Below, one piece after another: positions 46,406-55,122 of a DNA stretch of 64,000 bases. The stretch's first letter is position 1. Each line of letters starts with the position of its first letter. Source of the stretch: CAZGAH01 sp964523295 (GTDB lineage: Bacteria > Desulfobacterota > Desulfovibrionia > Desulfovibrionales > Desulfovibrionaceae); the NCBI GenBank assembly GCA_964523295.1, contig CAZGAH010000001.1:62001-126000 (forward strand), written 5' to 3'. The notes below the pieces were generated by a model. That model worked only from the letters and a program-made list of their open reading frames with translations. It was not told where the DNA came from and ran no database searches. Position numbers and translations under genes: made by a program.

Positions 46406-47275
46406 TTATCCGCTGGCGAACACCGCATTTTTGGCGATGAGTACGCAATGACGGCGCGTTGCCAGTATTTTTTCCACTACCGAGCCCATCAGCAGTCTGA
46501 CCAGCCCCGTCTTTCCCAGCCAACCCATGACGATCAGGCCGGCCTGGATACGCCGGGCCGCGGTTGCTATGGTCGTGGCCGGATCGCCGTGTTCCACCAG
46601 GAACGTGGCCTCCACGCCGGCCTCTTCGCAGCATACTTTCACATCGTGGAGCAATGCCCTCGCCTTGGCGAAGAGTTTGTTGGTCATGCCGCCGCTCATG
46701 GCAGCGTATTCGACGGGAACGTCGATGACTTTGAGCACCGTGAGACTGGCATTATTGGTCCGGGCCAGGGCCAGGGCTCTTTCGACAGCTACCTGGCTGA
46801 AGGGTGAGCCGTCGTAGGCGAGCAGGATGGTCTCCAGACCAAGGCTCGTGTTCTGGGGCACGATGAGCACGTCGGCCGGGCTGTAGCCGATGACGCGGCC
46901 GGCCATGCCCGTGGTATAGGCGCCCTCGAACAGCTGCCTGGAACCCAATCCCTGGACGATCAGGTCGTAGTCATTGGCGAGCGCAGCGTCGGCAATACCT
47001 TCGTGGAGTTGGCCGCTGACGCGCAGTATTTCAATGGGACGCTCCGATCTTGTGGCCAGGGCCTCGGCATCGCCCAGAGCCTTGACGTAGGGAGCATCGA
47101 GCTTGGCAGCGATATCGGAAACGCCCACCAGCCTGAGATCGCCATTGTAGGAAGGCGTCACCGAGATCGCTCCCAACGCAGTCGCCTGATCCGTAACCCG
47201 GACAACCTGCTCCAGGGCGTTCAGTCCGGCGGGCGTTCCGTCGATCACGGAGAGTATTCGTTTATGACTCAACAT
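46406..47275 (-). CDS. Two-domain universal stress protein
   Basis: 289 residues from ATG 47275, two Usp domains in tandem. The first begins KRILSVIDGTPAG; the second begins ILLAYDGSPFSQVAVE and ends with the nucleotide motif GWLGKTGLVRLLMGSVVEKIL, a full G-x2-G-x9-GS. Its start overlaps the TauE/SafE gene by 14 bp. Usp proteins near TauE-like exporters are frequent in sulfate reducers; the pairing suggests shared stress control (inference). Confidence 0.9.
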   Translation of the reverse strand: MLSHKRILSVIDGTPAGLNALEQVVRVTDQATALGAISVTPSYNGDLRLVGVSDIAAKLDAPYVKALGDAEALATRSERPIEILRVSGQLHEGIADAALANDYDLIVQGLGSRQLFEGAYTTGMAGRVIGYSPADVLIVPQNTSLGLETILLAYDGSPFSQVAVERALALARTNNASLTVLKVIDVPVEYAAMSGGMTNKLFAKARALLHDVKVCCEEAGVEATFLVEHGDPATTIATAARRIQAGLIVMGWLGKTGLVRLLMGSVVEKILATRRHCVLIAKNAVFASG

Positions 47276-48335
47276 AGTCTGCCTGTGTGGCCTGCTCGGC
47301 CAGGGCCTGGCGCCGCGATTTGAAGGTGTTCCAGAGAATAATGACCGCCCCGACGAGCAGGGCCAGACACATGGACACAAAGCTCACGCGGCTCAGGATG
47401 TCGACAGTGGTTTGGGAAAGCTCCATCAGGCCAAGCTTTGTCAGATAACCAGGCACTGCCAGGGCCCGGCTGACCGCAACCATGAGCATGATGACGCCCA
47501 TGACCAGTTTGATGACGTTTTCCTTGACATACGTGGTGCCGATTGCGCCCAATTGTACGCCCAGCAGCGAGCCACCCAGGATGATGAGCACCAGGCGGAT
47601 GTCGATCATGCCGTGAATCGCCCAGTTGACCGAGCCGGCAAATCCCATGACAAAGGCGATGACCAGTTCCGTTGCCGAAGCGACCAGCCCGGAGACGCCG
47701 AGCACGTACATCATGCCCGGGACACCGATAAAACCGCCGACCGCTATCGTCGCCGCCAGCATGCCCGTGGCCAGACCGACCGGGATGGTGATCCAGGCGG
47801 ATATCCGGATGCCCGCGGTCTTGAAGGTCATCATGGGCCAAAGCTCGATACGCTGCATACGCTGCGCCAGCCAGCCCGAACTCTCCGCCCCGTCGGTCGC
47901 GCGGCCCTTCATCGCGTCGCGGAATACGAAGCTGCCCACGATCAGCAGCACTGCGACAAAAGAGAGCGAAACGTACAGATCGGAACCCGCCTCGCCGAAG
48001 GTTTCCAGAATCCAGCGCTGCAGACGAATGCCCAGTTGAACGCCCACTCCGGCGGAGACGGACATGACAATGCCCAGTTTGAGGTCGACCTGCCCATAGC
48101 GAAAGCGTTTGTATGCGCCGACCATGGCCTTGGGAAATTTGTGGCACATGTTGCTGGCCACGGCGATGACGCCGGGCACGCCAAGACTCATCATGCCCGG
48201 GGTAAGTACAAAGGCGCCGCCGGAGCCGATGAATCCGCTCACAAGCCCGCCGATGAACCCGACGATAAACAGGAAAATGACGTTCATCGCGGTCAGGTCG
48301 ATGAAGGAAAGGGCCGAGGAAACCATGTCAGTCAT
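47262..48335 (-). CDS. TauE/SafE-family membrane permease
   Basis: 357 residues with about 8-9 membrane helices. The N-terminal FIGGLVSGFIGSGGAFVLTPGMM and the second-half repeat TGMLAATIAVGGFIGVPGMMYVLG are the paired TauE signatures. Family members export sulfonate- or sulfite-type anions; the substrate here is not shown by sequence. GGGAGGA precedes the ATG. In operon with the Usp gene downstream and the Usp/membrane fusion upstream. Confidence 0.88.
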   Translation of the reverse strand: MTDMVSSALSFIDLTAMNVIFLFIVGFIGGLVSGFIGSGGAFVLTPGMMSLGVPGVIAVASNMCHKFPKAMVGAYKRFRYGQVDLKLGIVMSVSAGVGVQLGIRLQRWILETFGEAGSDLYVSLSFVAVLLIVGSFVFRDAMKGRATDGAESSGWLAQRMQRIELWPMMTFKTAGIRISAWITIPVGLATGMLAATIAVGGFIGVPGMMYVLGVSGLVASATELVIAFVMGFAGSVNWAIHGMIDIRLVLIILGGSLLGVQLGAIGTTYVKENVIKLVMGVIMLMVAVSRALAVPGYLTKLGLMELSQTTVDILSRVSFVSMCLALLVGAVIILWNTFKSRRQALAEQATQADYVES

Positions 48336-48370
48336 AGCAATATCCTCCCTGGGGTGCTGGGGTTGTACGA

Positions 48371-48685
48371 TCAGGTCGTAAGCGTGGGCCGGGGCCGGGT
48401 ATCCTTGCGCGTCGTCGGGGTCTTGCTCTTCCGGGGCTGCTGCGTCTTGTGGTGGGCTTCGATGCCCAGGAGCGCCCAGAAATTATGGGCAAAGGCGCTA
48501 TAAACGAATGAAAAAAGAAAGGCAGTGAGGATAGGTAAAGTTGCGTATAGGCCACCTTTGGTAAATGTGCTGGTTACCAGTCCTTCATTGGCAAAAAGCC
48601 CGGCATAGATTGCTGCTGCACCCGTCAGGGCAACAACCATCTTGCCGGCGCAGGATTTCTTGCTCGCTTGCGTTCCCGTAGCCAT
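48371..48685 (-). CDS. Small two-helix membrane protein, internal start alternative
   Basis: 104 residues from the internal ATG 48685 with AAGGAG 8-9 nt upstream, a better ribosome site than that of the longer frame. Contains two hydrophobic segments separated by NEGLVTSTFTKGGLY, a layout I recognise loosely from small membrane proteins next to TauE genes. It ends in a Lys/Arg/Thr-rich tail. Entry overlaps the fused gene above; both translations may occur. Confidence 0.55.
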   Translation of the reverse strand: MATGTQASKKSCAGKMVVALTGAAAIYAGLFANEGLVTSTFTKGGLYATLPILTAFLFSFVYSAFAHNFWALLGIEAHHKTQQPRKSKTPTTRKDTRPRPTLTT

Positions 48686-49177
48686 TGTTCTTCTCCTTGC
48701 TGTTAGATGTTTCAGGAAACTCAGCCTCATTCCTCCGGGCCGACTTCCCCGGGCCAGCATCTCCGTCAGCCAGGGCAGAAGTCCCCGTTCGAAACAGTAG
48801 ACCGGGACGGACACATCCAGCGGAGGAGCGCCGGCGCCGGCAGGTACTTCCTGCAAGACAAATTCAACACGACGCGCATGATGCTGGAATGCATCCACGG
48901 CCGCGCCGATCGGGCCGGACGTGGCCAGATACTCGAACCGCACTCCCCGGCGGTTCAGCCGCTTCGTTATCGCACTGGCGTTACTGCGCGCCTTCTCGGC
49001 AAAGGACTTGCCGGCGCCGAACAGGCTGCCCTGGCTTGCCCCCCGCTCACGCGACTGCACGTAAAGCCCCACAAGCTCGTACTCCAGGAGTTCAGCCAGC
49101 CTGGCGCTATACCGGACAGTCCGCCACGCGATCCGAGGGCGCTCGGTCACCAGAAGGATCTTTTTCCTCTCGCTCAT
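48371..49177 (-). CDS. Usp-like protein fused in frame to a small membrane protein
   Basis: 268 residues from ATG 49177. Residues ~1-160 are Usp-like (MSERKKILLVTERPRIAWRTVR; LEYELVGLYVQ) but lack the usual nucleotide-binding end. The last ~104 residues start at a second ATG (48685) that has its own AAGGAGAAGAAC site, and form two membrane helices (MVVALTGAAAIYAGLF; ATLPILTAFLFSFVYSAFAHNF) and a basic tail. No stop codon separates the two parts. The second part is likely also or only translated from its own start; a sequencing indel in the join is possible. Confidence 0.7.
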   Translation of the reverse strand: MSERKKILLVTERPRIAWRTVRYSARLAELLEYELVGLYVQSRERGASQGSLFGAGKSFAEKARSNASAITKRLNRRGVRFEYLATSGPIGAAVDAFQHHARRVEFVLQEVPAGAGAPPLDVSVPVYCFERGLLPWLTEMLARGSRPGGMRLSFLKHLTARRRTMATGTQASKKSCAGKMVVALTGAAAIYAGLFANEGLVTSTFTKGGLYATLPILTAFLFSFVYSAFAHNFWALLGIEAHHKTQQPRKSKTPTTRKDTRPRPTLTT

Positions 49178-49481
49178 TGCATCCGCCGGAGATAAGGTTA
49201 ATGTGTGACCTTCTTTAATCAAGAAGCGTGCCGCTCGTTGTGATTTGTATAACCATCTGAAATAAAAAAATATTTTATCACAGGGTGATATTTTCAGACA
49301 AAGGCACCTGTTGCATTTCGCATCGCCATAGGGTATCAGGAATGAAGAGTTGTATATATTTCAGCTGATTGTACCTGCTGCAAAAAAAACGGTTGCGTTG
49401 CGATTTGCAACGGTCCCCAAGCCCGACAGGGTATTTCCGGGGCGCGGGCGCGAGGCACCGAGAGAACCACAAGGAGGCACC
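49178..49481. other. 304-bp divergent region upstream of the Lon-like gene
   Basis: AT-rich in its first half (49240-49300). A 6-bp inverted repeat CGTTGC/GCAACG (49396-49412) lies about 70 bases before the GTG start of the Lon-like gene and could be an operator. No sigma-32 or sigma-54 promoter could be assigned with confidence. Confidence 0.5.
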
Positions 49482-51509
49482 GTGTTTTTTTTCCAACGTA
49501 ACGAAGAACAGGTTGGGGATGAGCGGGCCGGGGACGACGCGCTGTCCAAATTAAAGACCGCGGCCAAAAACGCCGGACTGCCGGCTCAGGCCGCTCAGGC
49601 CGTGGAAAAGGAATTTGGCAGGCTGGATCAGACGGATCCGGCGGTCGCGGAGTATTCCATCGGGTTGAACTACCTGGAGTGCGTGCTGGCGTTGCCGTGG
49701 AATGCCAGTACGCTGGACAACCTGGATCTGGCGCACGCGCAGCAGGTCATGGACCAGGAGCACTTTGGTCTGGCGCGGGTCAAGGAGCGGGTGCTGGAAT
49801 ATCTGGCCTCCAGGATCATGATTGGGCGACGCGCATTCAAGGTGCTGGTCGTCGATGACGAGGAACTGACCAGAACCAATCTTGGCCATGTGTTCAGCAA
49901 AGAGGGTTATGAAACGCTGACCGCGTCGAACGGCGTCGAGGCCCTGGAGCTGGCCGGAGGCGGGCATTTCGATCTCATCCTGACGGATCTGAAGATGGAC
50001 CGGATGGACGGTCTCGAACTCCTGGAAAAGGTCAAGAAGGTTACCCCGTCGACGGAAATCGTGCTCGTGACCGGTTATGCCACCGTGGAAAGCGCCGTGG
50101 CCGCATTCCGCAAGGGCGCCGCGCATTATATTGCCAAGCCGGTCAAGCTGGACGCCCTGAGGCGGACCGTAGCCGATATTCTGGCGGCCCGGCGTCGCGT
50201 CAGTCTGAGTCGGGGACCAGTGCTGTGCTTTGCCGGCCCCCCGGGCACGGGGAAAACCTCCATCGGCCGATCCATTGCCGAGGCCATGGGTCGCTCGTTT
50301 GTGCGTTTCTCCCTGGCCGGGTTGCGCGACGAGGCCGAGTTGCGGGGCCACCGCCGCACCTACGCCGGCGCCATGACCGGGCGGATCATCACGGAGCTCA
50401 GGCGCTGCGGCTATAACAATCCGGTATTCATGCTCGACGAGGTCGACAAGATCGGCCAGGATTTCCGCGGCGATCCGGCCTCGGTGCTTCTGGAGATTCT
50501 CGATCCGGAGCAGAACGCCCGGTTTCTGGATCATTTCCTGGACATCCCATTCGATCTCTCCAGCGTCATGTTCATCGCCACGGCCAACATCGCCGACCGG
50601 CTTCCCCAGCCGCTGCTCGACCGGATGGAGATAATCCCCTACGCGAGCTACACGGCGCGCGAAAAGCGCGCCATTGCCCGGCGGCATCTGCTGCCCCGAC
50701 AAATCACGGCCAACGGGCTGGCTCCGGCGTCGGTGACCTTTACCGACGAGGCCCTGGACCTGGTGATTTCTGATTACACGCGCGAGGCCGGCCTGCGGAA
50801 TCTGGACCGCGAACTGGCCTCCATTTGCCGCAAGCTGGACCGGTTGCTGCTCGGTGGCGCCATTGCGTTGCCGGTAACCGTAGATGGGAATACCGTATCC
50901 GAGCTGCTCGGTCCGAAAAAATATCTGCATGAGGCGGCCGAAGGCCAGAACCGCGTCGGCGTGGCCACGGGCATGGTCTGGACCGAATACGGCGGGGAGC
51001 TGATTTTTGTCGAAAGCGTGAGCATGAAAGGGACAGGCGAGCTGCTCCTGACCGGTTCGCTCGGCGACGTGCTTCGCGAGTCGGCGCAGACGTCGTTGAG
51101 CCACGTCCGGGCCAATGCGCCGGCGTTCGGCCTCGATCCGGACTTTTTCGCCACGCACGACGTGCACGTGCATATCCCAGGCGGAGCGGTGCCCAAGGAC
51201 GGCCCCTCGGCCGGCCTGACGATTGCCGTGGCCCTGGTGTCGTTGCTGAGCGGCCGTCCGGTGCGCCGGGATGTGGCCATGTCCGGCGAGATGACGCTTA
51301 CCGGCGAGGTCCTCCCTGTCGGCGGCGTGCGGGAGAAGATCCTGGCCGCCGTCCGTTCTGGAGCCCGGACCGTGGTACTGCCCGAGCGGAACCGGCAGGA
51401 CGTGCAGGCAATTGAAAAGGAGGCGCTTGCGGGCGTTCAGGTTCGCTTTGTCGCGCGCCTGGCTGACCTGCTCCGCATCGCGCTCGAACCGGAGGGCCGG
51501 GAGCCGTAG
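49482..51509 (+). CDS. Lon-like ATP-dependent protease with an inserted response-regulator receiver domain
   Basis: 675 residues from GTG 49482, which has AAGGAGG 5 nt upstream. The first ~115 residues are a shortened Lon lead-in (LALPWNASTLDNLDLAHAQQ; FGLARVKERVLEYLASR); the usual Lon N-domain is absent. A full receiver domain occupies ~119-236: acidic pair at 125-126, phospho-Asp 169 in LILTDLKM, Thr ~197 and Lys 219 in AKPVK. The AAA+ domain follows with Walker A GPPGTGKT (252-259) and Walker B FMLDEVD (~319-320). The C-terminal S16 domain has catalytic Ser 576 in PKDGPSAG and Lys 619 in REKILAA. Predicted to be a proteolysis machine gated by phosphorylation (inference). A histidine kinase and NtrC-type regulator follow. 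Confidence 0.93.
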   Translation: MFFFQRNEEQVGDERAGDDALSKLKTAAKNAGLPAQAAQAVEKEFGRLDQTDPAVAEYSIGLNYLECVLALPWNASTLDNLDLAHAQQVMDQEHFGLARVKERVLEYLASRIMIGRRAFKVLVVDDEELTRTNLGHVFSKEGYETLTASNGVEALELAGGGHFDLILTDLKMDRMDGLELLEKVKKVTPSTEIVLVTGYATVESAVAAFRKGAAHYIAKPVKLDALRRTVADILAARRRVSLSRGPVLCFAGPPGTGKTSIGRSIAEAMGRSFVRFSLAGLRDEAELRGHRRTYAGAMTGRIITELRRCGYNNPVFMLDEVDKIGQDFRGDPASVLLEILDPEQNARFLDHFLDIPFDLSSVMFIATANIADRLPQPLLDRMEIIPYASYTAREKRAIARRHLLPRQITANGLAPASVTFTDEALDLVISDYTREAGLRNLDRELASICRKLDRLLLGGAIALPVTVDGNTVSELLGPKKYLHEAAEGQNRVGVATGMVWTEYGGELIFVESVSMKGTGELLLTGSLGDVLRESAQTSLSHVRANAPAFGLDPDFFATHDVHVHIPGGAVPKDGPSAGLTIAVALVSLLSGRPVRRDVAMSGEMTLTGEVLPVGGVREKILAAVRSGARTVVLPERNRQDVQAIEKEALAGVQVRFVARLADLLRIALEPEGREP

Positions 51510-51709
51510 GCCGGAATCTGGCCCACGGAGAAGCAGTCCGGGGCGCGGGGCATACGCACTGAAGCGCCGCACAAGGGCATGACCGGACGCTGGCTGGCGT
51601 TTTCTCAGGCCTGGTCGGCGGGACGCCGGTCAACGCTGCCTGGCAGAACGCCCGGAGCAGGCATTGACCGGAAGTCTGCCCTGCGGGAGCATACGGAGGG
51701 ACCCTGGCT

Positions 51710-53143
51710 ATGAACATTCGTCAAAAAATACTGGCGGCGCTGGTTGTCTGCCTGCTGGCCGTGATCCTCGTCGCTGCCTTGTCCCTGTCCCGGCTGGCCG
51801 CAATCGAAAACAAGCTCGAGGTGGTGGAAATGGCCAGCGATCTGGCAGACACGGTCCTCGAGGCGCGTCGCTATGAGAAAAACTACCTGCTCTACGCTCA
51901 GGCGGCGAGTCTGGGCGAGTCGCAGCGCTACGCCGCCATGGCCGTGTCGTTGATCGAGAGCATCGAGACGAAATCGCGGAGTCTGGAGGCATTGACGCGC
52001 GTGCGGAAGGTGAAGGAGGGCATCGGCGCGTATCACGCTGCGCTGCTGGCTGTTTCGCCGAGCGGGAAATCGTCGGATATCGACCAGCCAACGGAAGAAC
52101 GATTGCGTACGCTGGGCAAGAGCATTGTCGACGGCTCGCTCAGCCTGGTCTCCTACGAGCGGACGCGCATTTATGAAATCATCGGCGCGTTGCGGGCGCA
52201 GATGCTCACCGCGGTGAGCGGGTTCCTGGTCATGACCACGCTGCTCATCTATCTGGTGCGCAGAATGATCCTCCAGCCCTTGGGCCTGATCGAGGCGACA
52301 ACGCGTCGCATAGCGAAAGGAAAATTCCAGACCATTAACGTTCCCAGGCGCCGCGACGAGACCGGCCGCGTCCTCGAGGCATTCAATACCATGGTCCGGG
52401 AGCTGGAGAAACGCCAGGATCAGCTGGTGCAGGCCAAGAAGCTGTCCTCTATAGGCACGCTGGCCGCCGGGATTGCCCATCAATTGAACAACCCGCTCAA
52501 CAACATCTCCACGTCCTGCCAGATTGCCATCGAGGAGTTCGAGGAAGACGACCGGGCTTTTCAATTCAAAATTCTGCAGAACATCGACAAGGAAACCCAG
52601 CGGGCCTCGGAAATCGTCCGCGGGCTTCTGGAATTTTCCCGGGTCAAGGACTTCGAGCTGCGGCCGACGCGCATCAAGGAAGTCCTGGAGGCCTCGGTCA
52701 GGCTGGTTTCCTCGCAGGTTCCCTCCGGCGTTTTCGTGCTCATCGAGGTGCCGGATGATCTCGAAGCGCAGCTGGACCGCCAGAACATGCAGGAGGCGCT
52801 CATCAATCTGATTGTGAACGCAGCGCAGGCCATCAAGGAATTGCCTGGCGAAATTCGCCTGAAGGCCATGCTGGACGATGCTGCCGACATCGAGGCGAAT
52901 CCGGACGGCAAGGAAGTCGTGCTCACGGTTGCCGATACGGGCCCAGGTGTTCCCGCCCATTTGCTGGGGCATATCTTCGATCCCTTCTTTACGACCAAAG
53001 AGATAGGCGTGGGCACGGGCCTGGGCCTGTCCATCGTCTATGGCATCGTCAAAAAACACGGCGGAACGGTCGGCGTCGAGAGCGTCGACGGTCTGGGCGC
53101 GACGTTTACGATTCGTCTCCCCTGGAAGCCACGGCAGACATAA
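51710..53143 (+). CDS. Membrane sensor histidine kinase with HAMP domain
   Basis: 477 residues. TM1 ~7-27 and TM2 ~165-183 enclose a ~135-residue helical extracytoplasmic sensor. HAMP (~184-237) follows, then HisKA with AAGIAHQLNNPL and phospho-His ~257, N-box NLIVNAAQAI, G1 VADTGPGV, F-box DPFFTTK and G2 GVGTGLGLSIV. ATG 51710 has GAGGG upstream. 200 bp after the Lon-REC gene and 38 bp before the NtrC-type regulator; likely phosphodonor for one or both receivers (inference). Confidence 0.92.
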   Translation: MNIRQKILAALVVCLLAVILVAALSLSRLAAIENKLEVVEMASDLADTVLEARRYEKNYLLYAQAASLGESQRYAAMAVSLIESIETKSRSLEALTRVRKVKEGIGAYHAALLAVSPSGKSSDIDQPTEERLRTLGKSIVDGSLSLVSYERTRIYEIIGALRAQMLTAVSGFLVMTTLLIYLVRRMILQPLGLIEATTRRIAKGKFQTINVPRRRDETGRVLEAFNTMVRELEKRQDQLVQAKKLSSIGTLAAGIAHQLNNPLNNISTSCQIAIEEFEEDDRAFQFKILQNIDKETQRASEIVRGLLEFSRVKDFELRPTRIKEVLEASVRLVSSQVPSGVFVLIEVPDDLEAQLDRQNMQEALINLIVNAAQAIKELPGEIRLKAMLDDAADIEANPDGKEVVLTVADTGPGVPAHLLGHIFDPFFTTKEIGVGTGLGLSIVYGIVKKHGGTVGVESVDGLGATFTIRLPWKPRQT

Positions 53144-53181
53144 CCCCCGGCTGCGCCTGTCGCGGCCCCGAGGAGCAGCCC

Positions 53182-54537
53182 ATGCAGCAGGGCAAGATTC
53201 TGGTAGTGGAAGATGAGGATATCGCCAGAGAGAACATCAAGCACGTGCTCGATCGCGACGGGCATCAGACAGAGGCGGTAGACAGCGGCGAAGCGGCGTT
53301 GGAGGCGATCAAAACGGCCGATTTCGACCTGGTGCTCACGGATCTGAAGATGAAAGGCATGGATGGCCTGGCGCTGCTCCAGGCGGCCAAGGCGCTGCAA
53401 CCGGAAATCGAAGTCGTGGTCATCACCGGTCACGCCACGGTGTCCACCGCGGTGGAGGCCATGCGCAAAGGCGCCTACGACTACTTGCCCAAGCCGTTCA
53501 AGTTCGACGAATTGCGGCTGCTGGTGGATAAGGCCCTGGAAAAACGCGGCCTGCGGCGCGAGGTGGCGAGTCTGAAACGTCAGATCGCAACCCAGAGCGA
53601 AGCGCCCGTGCTCATCGGCCAGAGTCCGGCCATGTTGCAGCTGAAAAAGACGATTGCCCAGATTGCGGCGACGGACTGCACCGTGCTTATTCTTGGCGAG
53701 ACCGGGACCGGAAAGGAGCGCGTGGCCCGCGCCATCCATACCGGCAGCCGCCGCGCCGACAAGCGTTTTCTGGCCATCAATTGCGGCTCGTTCAACGAGG
53801 AGCTGCTGGCCCACGAGCTGTTCGGCCACGAGCGCGAGGCCTTCACCAGCGCCCGCTCGACCAAGAAGGGACTCCTGGAGGCAGCCGAAGGCGGGACCTT
53901 CCTCTTCGATGAGGTCGGCGACATGTCGCCCGCCATGCAGGTCAAGCTCCTGCGCGTGCTCGAAGAGCGGAATTTCATGCGCGTCGGCGGCACGCGCGAC
54001 ATACCGACGGACATACGCGTTCTGGCGGCAACCAACAAGAATCTCAAACACGAGATGGAGATCGGAGGCTTCCGGCGCGACCTGTACTACCGGCTGAACG
54101 TCATCACCCTCGAAGTGCCGCCGCTTTCGGAACGGGGCGAGGATGTCATTATCCTGGCCCGCCATTTTCTGCGTCGTTTCGCCACCGCCCATGGCAAGCG
54201 CGTGGAGACGATTTCCGAATCCGTCCAGGATATCCTGCTCGACTATCCGTTTCCGGGAAACGTCCGGGAGCTGGAAAACCTCATCGAACGGGCGGTGGCC
54301 TTGTGCGACGGTCCGGAAATCCTGCCCGGGCATCTGCCCAAGGACCTGCCGGGCGCAACGGCCAGCCTGGGCCGCACGCGCCGTGGCAGGCCGCTTACCC
54401 TGGAGGAAAACGAGCGCGAGCATATCCTGCGGGTTTTGCAGCTGGCCGGCGGCAACAAGAGTCAGGCGGCGGAACTGCTCGGCATCGACCGCGCCTCGCT
54501 CTGGCGCAAACTCAAGCGCTTCGATCTGGAACCGTAG
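53182..54537 (+). CDS. NtrC-type response regulator with altered GAFTGA loop
   Basis: 451 residues. Receiver domain 1-120 with phospho-Asp 54 in VLTDLKMKGM and Lys in PKPFKF. The AAA+ domain has Walker A GETGTGKE (172-179), Walker B FLFDEVGD, and sensor-like RRDLYYRLN. The loop that contacts sigma-54, normally GAFTGA, reads EAFTSA (219-224). C-terminal Fis-type helix-turn-helix: NKSQAAELLGIDRASLWRKLK. The GAFTGA change raises doubt about sigma-54 activation. GAGGAG precedes ATG 53182. Confidence 0.92.
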   Translation: MQQGKILVVEDEDIARENIKHVLDRDGHQTEAVDSGEAALEAIKTADFDLVLTDLKMKGMDGLALLQAAKALQPEIEVVVITGHATVSTAVEAMRKGAYDYLPKPFKFDELRLLVDKALEKRGLRREVASLKRQIATQSEAPVLIGQSPAMLQLKKTIAQIAATDCTVLILGETGTGKERVARAIHTGSRRADKRFLAINCGSFNEELLAHELFGHEREAFTSARSTKKGLLEAAEGGTFLFDEVGDMSPAMQVKLLRVLEERNFMRVGGTRDIPTDIRVLAATNKNLKHEMEIGGFRRDLYYRLNVITLEVPPLSERGEDVIILARHFLRRFATAHGKRVETISESVQDILLDYPFPGNVRELENLIERAVALCDGPEILPGHLPKDLPGATASLGRTRRGRPLTLEENEREHILRVLQLAGGNKSQAAELLGIDRASLWRKLKRFDLEP

Positions 54538-54775
54538 TTAGGGGGATACGAATCGGAGGAAACGGTGTCCAGATTCTGCCCCGGGGATGAGGCGAAGGGA
54601 ACGCGAGCGCCTGGCGCCCCTGGCATCCGGATTCCCCGCCCCGCGTCTTCGTGTTCTTTTGCTGGACAGCGCCAGTCCGGACATGGCAGGGTAGGCGCAT
54701 GAAATGCTGTCATGACGCGGCCGGCGCGGTGTCATGGTCTGCGCCGGGGCGCCGGCTGAAAAAAAGGAGTCTGCC

Positions 54776-55018
54776 ATGTGTAAGTCCTGCGGTTGCGGCC
54801 CTGCCAAAGAGGGCAAATTCGAACAGTTTCTGCACACTCACGAGCATAGCCATGGGGACAAGGTTCATGCGCATCCCCATGAGAGCGGGCATAGCCACCA
54901 CGACCACGACCATGATCATGGCCATGGCCATGACCACGTCCATGCTGCCGGGAGCACTGGCGACGCCGCAGATTCGGCTGGCCATGAGCACGGGGCGGAG
55001 ACCGCGCACAGCCATTAG
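54776..55018 (+). CDS. Small histidine-rich metal-binding protein
   Basis: 80 residues from ATG 54776 with AAAGGAG upstream. It begins MCKSCGCGPA, a CxxCxC metal site, then becomes a histidine-rich tail with HGDKVHAHPHE and HHDHDHDHGHG. No membrane segment. Probably binds nickel, zinc or cobalt, as chaperone or storage. No hydrogenase or metal-transport gene is adjacent, so role is unknown. Confidence 0.82.
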   Translation: MCKSCGCGPAKEGKFEQFLHTHEHSHGDKVHAHPHESGHSHHDHDHDHGHGHDHVHAAGSTGDAADSAGHEHGAETAHSH

Positions 55019-55104
55019 GCCGACCGGCAGGGACGCACGATAATGTTTTTTCGGTCGGCATCCCCCGGCCTTTTCCGATCCGGGACCGCCAGGCCCCGGA
55101 TCGG
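55019..55104. repeat. Two inverted repeats after the His-rich gene
   Basis: GCCGACCG (55019-55026) pairs with CGGTCGGC (55052-55059), and CCGATCCGGG (55075-55084) pairs with CCCGGATCGG (55095-55104). The second has a 10-bp stem and is preceded by CCTTTT. A termination region on either strand is plausible. Confidence 0.5.
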
Positions 55105-55122
55105 AGTCGGCGAGGGGGCGGC

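Noticed and set aside
49290..49320. Possible sigma-54 promoter GGCAC-N-TTGC before the Lon-like gene
   Set aside because: The GG-to-GC spacing is 8 and not the required 10 bases.
49551..51572. 673-residue minus-strand open frame
   Set aside because: Antisense shadow of the Lon-receiver gene; no recognisable motif.
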